Of a stretch of 64,000 nucleotides of DNA, positions 53,201-56,229 are shown one piece after another. The stretch is taken from positions 1,334,741 to 1,398,740 of the forward strand of contig CAXIPT010000005.1 in NCBI GenBank assembly GCA_964030475.1. Direction: 5' to 3'. Position numbers and translations under genes: made by a program. The notes beneath the pieces were generated by a model. The model was not told the DNA's origin, ran no database searches, and saw only the letters and a program-made list of their open reading frames with translations. Source of the DNA: Tethya wilhelma (Eukaryota; Porifera; Demospongiae; Tethyida; Tethyidae). Position 1 is the stretch's first letter; each line of letters opens with the position of its first letter.

Positions 53201-55915
53201 CTCCTTCAAAACTGAACTGTCCTGCAGGACAAGGTTGAGGTCTTTGGGTCCTATCAGGACAACGAAATCCTTCAGGACAAATGGTACAAGTTTCAGAAGA
53301 AGTTTCATTAGCGTAAAATCCTTGAGCACAGAGAAAAGGTTTTATGAGACCATCTTGTGGACAGTAAAAACCTTTCAAACATGGCGTACAACTACCAGAG
53401 GCGTTGCTGGAAAAGCTACCAGCAGGACAGACTGATGGAGGCTGGGTAGGATCAGGACACTCGTGTCCAGCAGGACAAGGGAAGCAATGGGTCGAAGCAT
53501 CCGGACTGTAGTATCCAGCGTCGCACAGTTCAGGAGTTGAAGACACAGTCGGACACATATGACCTGCAGGACAGGCCATGCATTGTTCAGTTCCAGTCGT
53601 ATTAGCGTAATAGCCTTCAGCACATGGGTAACAATCTGTGACAGATTCAGTGCTTGCTGTACCAATAGGACAAAGAGTCGGTTTTTGAGCTTGATTGCTA
53701 CAATCGAATCCAGCAGGACAAGTCACACACTCGATCGATCCTGTCCTGTTGGCATAGTGACCTGTAGGACAAGGATAGAAGGTACCAAGTCCATCAATAG
53801 GACAGAAAGCACCCTTCGGACAATCCAAACATTGTACACTCCCATTGCCAGAATAGGTCCCAGCAAGACACTCCACTGGCGGTGAGCCTGGATCAGCACA
53901 TTGAGATCCCACAGGACAATTTGTACAAATGATAGAGCCATTAGGACTGAAAGTTCCATCAGGACAACGTTGAGGCAGGACAGATGAATCAAAGCACTCG
54001 CTACCAGCAGGACAAACAATACAGGTCAATGAGCCATTCAATATGGAGTAGTAACCAGGTGGACATGGGGAGCATGATATCGAAGCTTCAGTACTGAAGA
54101 AACCGGATGTACAAATCACAGGTGAGTTGCTCGGTTGGGTACAAGAGTGACCTACAGGACAGATAATGCATTCTAGTGCACCTTCACTGTCAGAGTAGTA
54201 GCCTTCAGGACAAGAGAGAGAAGAGATTGACCCATTAGTAGGACAGTAATGGCCACGAGGACAGGTCAAACATTGTACCGACCCTCCAATAGAGTAAGTT
54301 CCAGCTTGACAGAGAGAAGGTGGCAGAGTGGTGTTGGTGCACTCATATCCACCAGGACATAGATTGCAAGTAACATCTCCATCGAGAGAATAGTATCCTT
54401 CGTCACAAGGGAGTGGAGTTGACGAAACATTCAAACATTCGAAACCTGCTGGACACATTAAACAAGATTGCTGTCCGGTTGAATCAGCGTAAGTTCCACT
54501 TTGACAAGCTTGAGGGGTTGCCGATATTTCGAGAGGACAAAATGAACCAATCGGACAAACTTGACAATTGGTGCTTCCAGCAGGTGCAAAGTATCCTCTT
54601 CCACATGGCAGTGGTGTTAACGATGCATTTTCACACATGTGTCCTGCAGGACATAGCACACATTGCCCATCTACGCCATAGTGTCCCGGGTCACAGAGGG
54701 TTGGAGGCTGTGAAGGCATGCTGCAATTGAAGCCAGCAGGACAAGCTGAGCAAGATGTTGCATTCTCCATTGAATAGGAACCAACTGCACAAGACTGGAA
54801 AGAAAATACAAATAGCACATAAGTGAGGGTTAAAACACATACTTATAAATGTTCATGGCTACTTATTAACACATGCAAAACACCCGCTAAGTGATAACTC
54901 AAGTCAGTGCTGTTTTTGACACTACAAACAAGTGAACTCACCACTGGAGGAAGGTCTGTAGCAGGACAGGCATATCCCGGTGGGCAGCCATTACAGATGG
55001 CTTCTCCTGGGAGAGAGTAGGTACCATTAGGACAAGGTGAGGGAGAAGTGCTTGAACATTCGTAGCCAGCCGGACAAGGATTGCAAGAAGACGACCCAAT
55101 TTGACTGATAAATCCTTGAGGACAGGACTACATTGAGTAACAGACACACAGAGATAAATATTCATAGCTCAATCTTGAGTAATGTCTGCACATAACTCTA
55201 GTTTTACTCAATCAAATTGATTATCCTTAGTCTATAGTCCATCCTCCATACAACTATCTTACTCAAGGCCCTCCTCACCTGACAGGCTGATGAATTGGTG
55301 GCACCCTGTTCAGGGTTGAAGGTACCAACTTCACAAGGGACAACACTTTCATTGCTACCACCACAACTGCATGAGAACAGAGATCGAGAAACAACAATGA
55401 CATACTGACATTTTTCAAACCCATAGCAGGTAGCTGAGTAGCTCAGCTAAATATTTTACTGAACAAGAAACATGTGTAGCTCTATATTTTCTGCAAGTCT
55501 TACAAGTATCCCGGTGGACAAGGTTGGCAGCCAAACAGAGGGCCAAAGAATTCTCCTGGAGGACAAGAATCATAGCAGAAAGAGTCGCAGAGGGCACAGT
55601 CCACATCAGTCGGCTGCAGCTCCCCACTCTCTCCTGACATGACTGCTCCACTCACAGCTCCACTACCACTGGTGCCCAGTCCACTCCCTGCATGCAGAGC
55701 AGAGCAAGCCACATGTACAAGAAATGCTCAAGTTACTGAGCCGCTATTTAATAATTTTTCAAATGCAAAACAACAGCTGCTTTATGTCAGATAAAATTCA
55801 ACTTGCAAGTATAGTGAATGTATGCTTTTCTCATACCTGATAGGGACTGGGCAGCTCCATAGTTTATCAGCACTGCAATGAGGAAGAGTGTGAAAAACTC
55901 ACAGACCACAAACAT
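1..55915 (-). CDS. Giant secreted or surface Cys-rich protein, ephrin-receptor-like/GCC2-GCC3 repeats (3' end outside window)
   Basis: This is one spliced gene read from 55,915 leftwards. Exons (low-high): 55837-55915, 55504-55687, 55279-55366, 54942-55127, 53065-54794, 50969-51409, 50810-50895, 50492-50723, 49932-50379, 48778-49206, 48546-48708, 48369-48484, 31085-31189, 30921-31004, 30609-30853, 30374-30470, 29984-30307, 29790-29915, 29523-29726, 28988-29457, 28766-28862, 28370-28693, 28155-28280, 27877-28080, 26584-27820, 26347-26519, 26192-26284, 25929-26123, 25180-25829, 24877-25045, 24522-24809, 1-24271. Each junction has GT-AG and matching phase, and the running total stays in frame (33,664 nt, 11,221 codons). 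The product is a signal peptide plus endless CxxCPxGxxC modules with many N-glycosylation sequons. No transmembrane, kinase or EGF domain was seen, but the C-terminus is missing. The family assignment is by motif only and the molecular role is unknown; an extracellular structural, adhesive or barrier protein is inferred. Linking exons 1-12 to 13-32 is the least certain step. Confidence 0.8.
4533..11048. repeat. Internal super-repeat of exon 32, about 4.2 kb apart
   Basis: Two blocks recur at nearly the same offset. Block 1 is 4,533-4,886 versus 8,751-9,104 (offset 4,218). Block 2 is about 6,304-6,791 versus 10,561-11,048 (offset 4,257). Within the blocks identity is very high. Between them (about 5,100-6,260 versus 9,320-10,520) the copies show the same order of modules but much lower similarity. 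This is what a tandem duplication of about 1,400 residues followed by patchy gene conversion would leave. Confidence 0.75.
24522..26519 (-). CDS. Giant gene exons 26-31
   Basis: Exons 26347-26519, 26192-26284, 25929-26123, 25180-25829, 24877-25045 and 24522-24809. Exon 29 (650 nt) is the largest and has several complete long units (CRAQASVSAPTDGITGDICP). Exon 28 has an unusual stretch, CDNCTTSLVDMHRNKIC, with fewer canonical spacings. Exon 30 is joined to exon 29 through a split Gly codon giving CDPGFYCSGDNN. Exon 31 ends AIIPNP/GTAAGT in phase 0, feeding directly into GYQDETYGGLCPAG of exon 32. Phases 1, 0, 0, 0, 2, 0 and 0 all agree. Confidence 0.88.
26584..27820 (-). CDS. Giant gene exon 25: transition to the longer 8-Cys unit
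   Basis: A 1,237-nt exon, phase 0 in and phase 1 out. It begins ECMECPAGSFCQ. After two short modules it changes to the long unit (CPxGxYCxxGS, then PCPxGTFxxxTG, then CxxCxxGxYC, then PxGxCxxGYFC) that fills exon 32. Examples are CPEGTSGYP, CPDGTFSTTFG and CPPGMFCLEGSTAPSG. The donor is CTCAAG/GTAAGT. Seeing both module types in one exon supports a single protein rather than two adjacent genes. Confidence 0.9.
27877..28862 (-). CDS. Giant gene exons 21-24 (second copy of duplicated block)
   Basis: Exons 28766-28862, 28370-28693, 28155-28280 and 27877-28080. They have the same lengths and nearly the same sequence as exons 16-19, with a handful of substitutions (for example CDPCPVG versus CNPCPAG, and TCTLCPAG versus MCTLCPAG). 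All introns are GT-AG and phases match. The copy is intact and in frame, so both copies probably contribute to the protein. Confidence 0.85.
28916..28986. repeat. CA/TG microsatellite at a duplication breakpoint
   Basis: A run of ACACAC and ATGCACAC units in the intron between exons 20 and 21. It joins directly to truncated exon 20. Confidence 0.85.
28988..29457 (-). CDS. Giant gene exon 20: truncated duplicate of exon 25
   Basis: A 470-nt exon starting ECMECPAGSFCQNTSSLP, nearly identical to the first 470 nt of exon 25 (27,351-27,820). In exon 25 the reading frame continues past Thr-Thr-Met. Here the sequence jumps at that point into a TG/CA microsatellite. The junction reads ACTACTAT/GTTAGTG, which supplies a GT donor in phase 2, and exon 21 accepts in phase 2. 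The exon therefore appears to have gained its 3' splice boundary from the duplication breakpoint. The donor is not strong, so usage needs transcript evidence. Confidence 0.7.
29523..30470 (-). CDS. Giant gene exons 16-19 (first copy of duplicated block)
   Basis: Exons 30374-30470, 29984-30307, 29790-29915 and 29523-29726. Exon 16 uses the acceptor TATAG/T at 30,471, giving SLIPEACPAGSFSLEG. Using the nearer CCAG would break the frame. Exon 17 holds ALPEKC and three modules. Exon 18 begins GTYSSGNATSC. Exon 19 begins MCTLCPAGFAC. Lengths 97, 324, 126 and 204 nt are identical to those of exons 21-24, their duplicate. All later junctions are phase 0. Confidence 0.85.
30530..30600. repeat. CA microsatellite in the intron between exons 15 and 16
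   Basis: (AC)n interspersed with ATGC and ATAT. It is the counterpart of the repeat at 28,916. Confidence 0.85.
30609..31189 (-). CDS. Giant gene exons 13-15
   Basis: Exons 31085-31189, 30921-31004 and 30609-30853. Exon 13 starts in phase 0 with VANCEPCPAGYSC and completes the half-module left open by exon 12. Exon 14 is a single module (CVLCPAGFSCVDPTRLPIQC). Exon 15 has two modules and ends in phase 2 at CSHP. Donors are GTAATT (weak), GTAAGT and GTATGC. The intron after exon 15 contains a CA/TG microsatellite that is implicated in the neighbouring duplication. No ATG with a signal peptide is found just upstream of exon 13, which argues against an independent gene starting here. Confidence 0.75.
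31342..32481 (-). CDS. Seven-transmembrane receptor 1 (cAMP-receptor/GPR157-like), intact
   Basis: A single-exon gene of 379 aa starting at ATG 32,481 (MALDILGAWSDF). It has a short glycosylatable N-terminus with two Cys, seven hydrophobic segments (about 37-60, 65-85, 105-140, 170-188, 208-240, 265-290, 310-330) and a tail. The expected GPCR disulfide pair is Cys108 (top of TM3) and Cys199 in MRCWIKPT of loop 2. The usual sponge-cluster motif is LWCWI; here it is MRCWI. The tail has the cluster signature TYFSVPPEGDDI and ends AYGSILHLQT. It lies 150 bp upstream of exon 13 of the host gene, inside the host intron and on the same strand. Ligand is unknown. Family placement is from topology and the CWI motif and is moderately sure. 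Confidence 0.75.
   Translation of the reverse strand: MALDILGAWSDFATSSNISNGSCYKCSKEQLNGVQTTEIVIASVGAAASILVILLIIISRSYRRFVFRLVIYFMSVNLCQCFIDFIKKIPVHNDGGAVAVKKGWEHVCAVLGFLEMVYICAYELVIVWIIMYLLKLAWRIYSVQIGRNTPELQADSEPGKCNSFTKCEALGISLIVLLPLGYCWPPFVKDMYGLSGMRCWIKPTKTDCGHDNTLGLAFMFSICFIPLLAMVAFVSIGLLIIVVILCKGAFGMRGLAQRQYKKGVKEMLIVLILAFVYDLLCALVIALRIYFTVSATRSKCLPHWLWLFYSVVRNMFRLMPPFAFFLHPSPWKNMFCQQKQEDDDTYFSVPPEGDDIDEGIKIKQSKPFNAYGSILHLQT
32482..32857. other. Spacer between receptors 1 and 2
   Basis: AT-rich, with no open frame, RNA gene or clear repeat. It should hold the promoter of receptor 1, but I see no convincing TATA box or other core element. Confidence 0.5.
32858..33964 (-). CDS. Seven-transmembrane receptor 2, intact
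   Basis: A single-exon gene of 368 aa from ATG 33,964 (MESNNSVSCFNFSQED). The SCFNFS motif near residue 9 recurs at the N-terminus of most minus-strand members. TM1 is about 22-45, TM2 52-72, TM3 97-127, TM4 155-175, TM5 198-228, TM6 250-280 and TM7 300-325. Cys96 (DACAVIGF) and Cys185 (MTCWIKL) form the likely disulfide. TM7 reads LIPPLAVLLHPNVWKNLIC and is followed by ETETYFSVPPEDSDIPVGI, ending YDSVLPTSI. The Trp of the usual WCWI is Thr here, a departure from its neighbours. It is probably a G-protein-coupled receptor at the plasma membrane. Confidence 0.78.
   Translation of the reverse strand: MESNNSVSCFNFSQEDVQAFIVSRLTIVPVGAVASSIVLFLLLVCKGYKFFVYRLVIYFMSINLFRTLCITVDHVPLYQVSSITMVRNGSGWEDACAVIGFLDQIGLWMELLAILWITFYLLKIVWTLHKIQGGAMQESAPESQHSHQPMSRCERIMLVVLILLPPAINWVPFVFGMYGMSGMTCWIKLVNGNCHNEYTIGVILRSALFYGPMSSVLLFCSVSILIIIGFLCKQSRKKLGLVRRQYQHGTREMIVVFFFAILFVLIYLFHISFHMYYLISTKHKESHSGSHPLWPWIVHSFGDARLLIPPLAVLLHPNVWKNLICQRKNRDETETYFSVPPEDSDIPVGITIRGRKFPSYDSVLPTSI
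33965..34335. other. Spacer between receptors 2 and 3
   Basis: AT-rich and without recognisable features. A short open frame on the plus strand (34,116-34,310) has no coding character. Confidence 0.5.
34814..35303. mobile_element. Insertion with 12-bp terminal inverted repeats in receptor 3
   Basis: The left end AACCCTCGGCGT (34,814-34,825) is the exact reverse complement of the right end ACGCCGAGGGTT (35,292-35,303). The right end is also part of a local hairpin (about 35,272-35,305). The interior, about 470 bp, has no open frame of interest and contains (AC)n at 35,209-35,252. The short string ATGGTG flanks the receptor halves on both sides and could be a target duplication, but the fit is imperfect. 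The size and the lack of a transposase suggest a MITE-like non-autonomous DNA element. Confidence 0.6.
35209..35252. repeat. (AC)n microsatellite inside the receptor-3 insertion
   Basis: About 22 uninterrupted AC units. It lies near the right end of the inserted element. Confidence 0.9.
35952..36448. other. Spacer between receptors 3 and 4
   Basis: No gene. The stretch 36,121-36,260 is less AT-rich and has a promoter-like or repeat-like look (CCATAAATAGCTGCC), but no second copy is visible in the window. Confidence 0.4.
36449..37588 (-). CDS. Seven-transmembrane receptor 4, intact
   Basis: A single-exon gene of 379 aa from ATG 37,588 (MLGVLSLEDVSEG). Seven hydrophobic segments are present. 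The likely disulfide is Cys107 (ESACSVFGF) with Cys197 in GLWCWIRPT. It resembles receptor 1 most closely (KSYKRFVFRL, PVHHNGDVVAVRKGW, GLALMFSI). The tail carries THFSVPPEDDDINSG and ends SYGSILQPTYN, matching the cluster-wide C-terminal pattern YGSxL. A truncated copy of its 5' half and upstream flank follows at 37,850-38,220, showing local duplication. Confidence 0.78.
   Translation of the reverse strand: MLGVLSLEDVSEGSASHGNDSCHSFTQEEVEIIQTSKLVVASLGAVASVVVLLLIAISKSYKRFVFRLVVYFMSVNLLQALANILKIIPVHHNGDVVAVRKGWESACSVFGFLDQVALCAVNVVILWIVLYLLRLTWSIYKAQTGRGLSNHERNGGQQGNLVSRLELFGLFLIIFLSVAYSWIPFVWDMYGLSGLWCWIRPTKHSCGHDYSLGLALMFSIQFGPFLCLVVFTYISLLVIVFFLCAGTFQLIGIVQRQYKRGVREMAIVLIFPFVYSFLLALLVVNRIYSTASASHGKKPLYWLWLLDAIVDALYVLMPPFSFLVHPNVWKSMFCHKKVRDDDTHFSVPPEDDDINSGIVIRGSSPFGSSYGSILQPTYN
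37850..38220 (-). pseudogene. 5' fragment of a receptor-4 duplicate
   Basis: The plus strand here repeats, with substitutions and internal deletions, the 5' part and upstream flank of receptor 4 (compare 37,320-37,760). Matches include the TGGAATGA..TTTG string, AGCAATCAGCAGGAGGACCA and ACATCCTCTAAACTTAGTACA. Read on the minus strand the start codon and first residues are present, but TM1-2 is partly deleted and the frame is lost. Nothing downstream of TM2 is found, so this is a relic. Confidence 0.75.
38386..39296 (-). pseudogene. Seven-transmembrane receptor 5, lacking TM1-2
   Basis: From LFAIIDALPIHQ onward (39,276 down to 38,386) the frame is intact: TM3-7, GLWCWIKLTNGNC, QYQHGTREM, HPNVWKNLICRKR, ETETYFSVPPEDSDIPEG and the C-terminus NYGSVLPAAV. 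The family start is also present (ATG 39,296, METNNMSC), but it joins directly to the TM2 end. About 55-60 codons that hold TM1 and most of TM2 are deleted, and the frame shifts. No in-frame ATG remains near the start. It is very likely a recently broken copy, given how well the rest is preserved. Confidence 0.75.
39297..39632. other. Spacer between receptors 5 and 6
   Basis: AT-rich, nothing recognisable apart from stretches resembling the flanks of the other receptors. Confidence 0.4.
39633..40708 (-). pseudogene. Seven-transmembrane receptor 6, frameshifted in the TM5-TM6 loop
   Basis: ATG 40,708 (MNADNLSCFNFSHG). The frame is normal through TM5 and into loop 3, ending LVRRQW and a stop near 39,968. 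The rest (MVIVLLFPLFYF, TM6-7, HPNVWKNLICRNR, ETETYFSVSRQDSDVDG, SYGSVMPAAM) continues in another frame to 39,633. Paralogues read LVRRQYQHGTREM at this point. About 22 nt (the YQHGTRE region) are missing at 39,974-39,976, where CACCATT joins GACGAC. Apart from that one lesion, and the change of VPPE to VSRQ in the tail, the copy is complete. Confidence 0.8.
41005..41185 (-). pseudogene. 3' fragment of a receptor-7-type gene
   Basis: The plus strand at about 41,090-41,180 (AGGTTTATGTGTTGGAAACA, ATAATGAACATCTTCTG, ACAGTTAACTTATC) closely matches the last codons of receptor 7 (about 43,010-43,085). The preceding bases (GGCAGCAAAAACTGTGCAATG) match its 3' flank at about 42,903-42,925. The rest of the gene is absent and stop codons interrupt the reading, so this is a fragment left by duplication or deletion. 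Confidence 0.65.
41338..42432 (-). pseudogene. Seven-transmembrane receptor 8, one nonsense codon
   Basis: ATG 42,432 (MKINNLSCFNYSHEV), ending NYNSVLPAVM at 41,338. There are 364 sense or nonsense codons in one unbroken frame except for a single TAG (CTA on the plus strand, 41,932-41,934). It stands where paralogues have the Trp of PLTFxWIPF just after TM4. TM1-4 lie before the stop. The second half has KLWCWIKLTNGDC, TM5-7, HPNVWKNLVCRKR, ETETYFSVPPEDSDIPEG. TGG to TAG is a one-base change. It could be a fixed null, a segregating allele, an assembly error or a read-through site. Confidence 0.8.
42554..42776 (-). pseudogene. C-terminal fragment of a seven-transmembrane receptor
   Basis: The minus strand from 42,776 down to about 42,554 retains the codons for GDGRVLLPPLAVLLHPNVWK, NLICQSRNRDETET and a degraded tail ending near YGSVMPAAM. 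It is closest to receptor 6. Small insertions (AATATATA, AGCT) break the frame in the FSVPPE region. TM1-6 are absent. On the plus side it abuts unrelated sequence at about 42,777. Confidence 0.7.
42980..44140 (-). CDS. Seven-transmembrane receptor 7, intact, divergent subgroup
   Basis: A single-exon gene. The frame is open upstream of 44,140, but the only ATG that gives a family-like N-terminus is 44,140 (MAIVTNCTSSLFLKDEIEAA), about 386 aa. TM1 starts near residue 18. It has SYKRFVYRLVLYLMIINTLR, WKDLCIMFGYFD before TM3, SGLWCWIVITD in loop 2, QYQRGAKEMAW before TM6 and PPLAFLLHPFAWKNLVF at TM7. The tail differs from receptors 1-6 (RPGFEDTDAHERS, DPDIGERL), but the DI and final SKSVFPTH line up with their tails. 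It pairs with receptor 9 as a subgroup. Confidence 0.78.
   Translation of the reverse strand: MAIVTNCTSSLFLKDEIEAAILAKYAVLFLGIMASLVAVILLVTTKSYKRFVYRLVLYLMIINTLRAVVEYLQILPLEIHELDKDSDTVSIRNGSVWKDLCIMFGYFDLVTSWIVNFIVIWIVFYLLKLMRRLYQLNLGNSPVQNSHEPDPCTSSEIFGILCTVFVPFVFSSIPFLGNKFGISGLWCWIVITDNETGCKVDTLGMFYVFALFYGPLIVIIFVIFVILAVITGFLCKGWFKRLGVASQQYQRGAKEMAWTLVFPLFYNTLCLVLVANRIVDVIQIKGNEEKPVIALWYAHAIAEPILVLLPPLAFLLHPFAWKNLVFHQKDRPGFEDTDAHERSYSCEDPDIGERLTVKSRRSSYPASKSVFPTHKPLEKKEDYNSV
44141..44917. other. Spacer between receptors 7 and 9
   Basis: No gene. Short open frames here (44,450-44,680 and the upstream extension of receptor 7) lack family similarity. A TTTATATA string at about 44,450 is the only TATA-like candidate. 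Confidence 0.4.
44918..46078 (-). CDS. Seven-transmembrane receptor 9, intact, sister of receptor 7
   Basis: A single-exon gene of 386 aa from ATG 46,078 (MTKMSNNQTNNQTNCTSETF); the frame before it has only a TTG. The N-terminus has several N-glycosylation sequons. It shares with receptor 7 AKYAxLFLGIMAS, SYKRFVYRLVLYLMII, VEYLQILP, WKDLCIMFG, LYQLNLGNSPV, SGVWCWIKVADDNC, QYQRGAKEMAWTLVFP and PPLAFLLHPYAWKNLVFHQ. The C-terminal tail is Ser-rich and acidic. It is divergently oriented to receptor 10, with a 750-bp spacer. Confidence 0.78.
   Translation of the reverse strand: MTKMSNNQTNNQTNCTSETFLKSEVEAAIIAKYAILFLGIMASVLAIILLLTTKSYKRFVYRLVLYLMIIDILRAVVEYLQILPIKIHELKNKDDEISLRNGTEWKDLCIMFGFFDLFTSWMVNFIVVWIIFYLLRHVWKLYQLNLGNSPVSHPNVSDKCSSYEVFGVLFTAFFGPIFLSSIPFSKKNYGPSGVWCWIKVADDNCHVDKVGLSLVFVLYYGPLIMIIFTIFFVLSLITCFLCKGWFNHLGYASRQYQRGAKEMAWTLVFPLIYNTLSLVLVANRIVDAIQIERNEEKPVIGLWIAHTIAAPILVLLPPLAFLLHPYAWKNLVFHQQDRPGFEDTDAREQCFSREDDDMSEDCVIISSRSSYQSRSVLPTHVRGSEV
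46079..46832. other. Divergent spacer between receptors 9 and 10
   Basis: Head-to-head intergenic region with no open frame or repeat. It must contain the promoters of both genes if they are transcribed on their own. Confidence 0.5.
46833..47924 (+). CDS. Seven-transmembrane receptor 10, intact, opposite strand
   Basis: A single-exon gene of 363 aa from ATG 46,833 (MVSNSNSNTSYCFKFTAEEL). It is the only plus-strand member and the most divergent. It has LYKGFTYRLILYLMIINSAW at TM2, WVGVCAAFGY before TM3, YGLSGLYCWIMLTDDTDC in loop 2 (Tyr for the usual Trp), TYQRGLKNVVGILVYP at TM6 and LFLLHPHVVKK after TM7. The third loop and tail are shorter on acidic residues and lack FSVPPE, but the end (SSVMYKSILAQGG) still fits the family pattern. 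It also lies within the host intron, antisense to the host gene. Confidence 0.78.
   Translation: MVSNSNSNTSYCFKFTAEELRNNTIATATLHTVATISCILVIAYIVASKLYKGFTYRLILYLMIINSAWSLAVMIGTAPVQHNEGAQTVEVKPGWVGVCAAFGYITQLFETAKLLVICWIVLYLLSVIVFKNHTINAPFYETLGLMVVFAVPFILDWLPFTWDKYGLSGLYCWIMLTDDTDCNHGLEASIGIIFGMQYAPIMAATIFCVVSFVVIFVTLCRTAARSELSLMNTYQRGLKNVVGILVYPLIYLIVFSFTLIHRIVYFVEIKRQQHPLYGVWIAHTIAIGLSAILVPGLFLLHPHVVKKVSRKFCKCLFSDENEPKLFRSTSHNSNARESLLESSGNSSVMYKSILAQGGIQNSK
47925..48368. other. Downstream flank of receptor 10 and 5' end of the host intron
   Basis: AT-rich, with short TG-rich runs and no open frame of note. The host donor (GTGAGT on the minus strand) is at 48,363-48,368. Confidence 0.5.
48369..51409 (-). 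CDS. Giant gene exons 6-12: continuing short Cys-rich modules
   Basis: Seven exons: 50969-51409, 50810-50895, 50492-50723, 49932-50379, 48778-49206, 48546-48708 and 48369-48484. They continue the same short CPxGxxC module. Introns often cut inside a module (for example after CPAG or CPEG), so only the spliced product shows intact repeats. Phases 2, 2, 1, 2, 0, 0, 1, 0 are matched at each junction. Exon 12 ends in mid-module at WSPGS with donor TCT/GTGAGT, so the missing CxxCPAGxxC half must come from a later exon. The next exon in phase that begins with exactly that half is 17 kb away at 31,189 (VANCEPCPAGYSC). Confidence 0.85.
49278..49863. mobile_element. Foldback MITE with 7-8 bp target-site duplication
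   Basis: Two arms of about 120-140 nt face each other: 49,285 to about 49,403 and about 49,718 to 49,856. Each contains, in opposite orientation, TGGGTT, a TTACACxATTAGACC-like block, CCCACCC, GTACACTATTT, a GGGAAGGATTTAAC block and GGTATGCTAAGCCCCAT. ATACAAA flanks both ends (49,278-49,284 and 49,857-49,863). The centre is a minisatellite of ATGTTCA/ATGTCAA-like units. There is no transposase. The TSD length fits a hAT-type source, but superfamily is inferred. It lies in the intron between exons 9 and 10 of the giant gene. Confidence 0.8.
49543..49720. repeat. Minisatellite (ATGTTCA-like units) inside the MITE
   Basis: Short units such as ATGTTCA, ATGTTTCA, ATGTCTA and ATGTCAAGTGTCAA recur. 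A longer composite of about 50 nt (TTCAATGTTTCAATGTCTAA onward) appears twice, near 49,548 and 49,670. It is non-coding. Confidence 0.8.
51825..51832 (+). promoter_or_regulatory. TATA box for the nested secreted gene
   Basis: TATAAAAG lies 94 bp before the chosen ATG. Transcription would start about 30 bp downstream, near 51,855, which places the signal-peptide ATG at 51,919 first in the message. Confidence 0.55.
51919..52680 (+). CDS. Nested secreted protein of unknown function, 253 aa
   Basis: A single-exon gene on the strand opposite the giant gene, inside its exon 5-6 intron. I start it at ATG 51,919 (MKLYRNSFTLFSVVLAGCLI), a clear signal peptide. The in-frame ATG at 51,820 lies at or upstream of a TATA box (51,825) and so is unlikely to be used. 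The mature part has few Cys, an acidic N-terminal half (LVPLEEAAIDDAELRHF) and a more basic C-terminal half (RLFGTYGGPEGRLVPAER). I do not recognise a domain. It could be a lineage-restricted secreted protein. Confidence 0.7.
   Translation: MKLYRNSFTLFSVVLAGCLIAQGSSTRVCPKDWFDIHFTIIVDELVPLEEAAIDDAELRHFRETLKLNDEEIEQVTKEAMDFYNTTYGLDFSKSEVNEAGERVFENAVMFPFRVRFDVPISHNRWQATGKRGSNLCAFMKEGGYHVRFMAPQRLFGTYGGPEGRLVPAERIVYVLFQAYFCDQQPTVITCRDTNPTFVDPDFYAARAAECTNRELGTGLLQGGRLLRPAEDPKFVRVVSRQVVTFPAHPAGMN
52681..53064. other. 3' flank of the nested secreted gene, start of the host intron between exons 5 and 6
   Basis: AT-rich, no open frame. No AATAAA was found close after the nested gene's stop. Confidence 0.4.
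53065..54794 (-). CDS. Giant gene exon 5: about a dozen short Cys-rich modules
   Basis: A 1,730-nt exon (phase 0 in, phase 2 out) encoding about 576 residues. It consists of a regular module of roughly 44-48 residues: CPAGxxCxxxSxxPxxCxxGxYSxxGSxxCxxC. The spacing C-x2-C-P-x-G-x2-C matches the GCC2/GCC3 (ephrin-receptor-like) pattern. Nearly every module has a sequon such as NGS, NAS or NTT, suggesting heavy N-glycosylation. This short module is the type seen throughout exons 3-19 and differs from the longer 8-Cys unit that dominates from exon 25 onward. It ends at a consensus donor (ACAG/GTGAGT), after which a 1.65-kb intron carries a gene on the other strand. Confidence 0.9.
54942..55915 (-). 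CDS. Giant gene exons 1-4: signal peptide and N-terminal region
   Basis: Exon 1 starts with an ATG at 55,915 (MFVVCEFFTLFLIAVLINYG), a typical hydrophobic signal peptide ending near GAAQS. An in-frame TAA at 55,931-55,933 precedes it, which fixes this Met as the first possible one. Exon 2 encodes a Gly/Ser-rich linker and the first cysteines (CALCDSFCYDSCPPGEFFG). Exon 3 carries one half-module ending NSSACQ. Exon 4 encodes two CxPCPAGYEC-like modules. Intron phases are 1, 2, 0 and 0, and each downstream exon completes the split codon. The neighbour upstream is RbBP5, transcribed the other way. The signal peptide implies entry into the secretory pathway. Confidence 0.85.
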
Positions 55916-56229
55916 CTTTGATGTGGTCACTTATTTCCAAAAAGTTTGTCTCAGTTAGTGTCTGTCCGTCTGAAGCTCAAATTCTAGACTCCTGTTTTTT
56001 GTGCTTTATTATCTCTTCTTGTCAGTTTTCTCGTAGACAGACGATTCATTGCTTTCACAATTCACTAGCCGCTTTTTGCTGCAAGAACCCGCTAAAACCA
56101 TAGCATTTCCGCATAAACAGCACCCACGTGGCCAGCTCGAGAAGGCGGGGTTTTCAAAATTAAATTATAAACGTTGACGTCCCTTTTCCTTTCCGCAGTA
56201 TCTCGGTATTGGAAAGACTGCGCCTGGAG
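55916..56229. promoter_or_regulatory. Shared divergent promoter region, giant gene and RbBP5
   Basis: The two start codons are 315 bp apart on opposite strands. The stretch contains an E-box CACGTG (56,125-56,130) and a CRE-like TGACGTCC (56,175-56,182). It also has a GC-richer patch (GAAGGCGGGG, about 56,149-56,158). No TATA box is placed convincingly for either gene. A bidirectional promoter is the simplest reading, and the sites are predictions by motif only. Confidence 0.55.
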
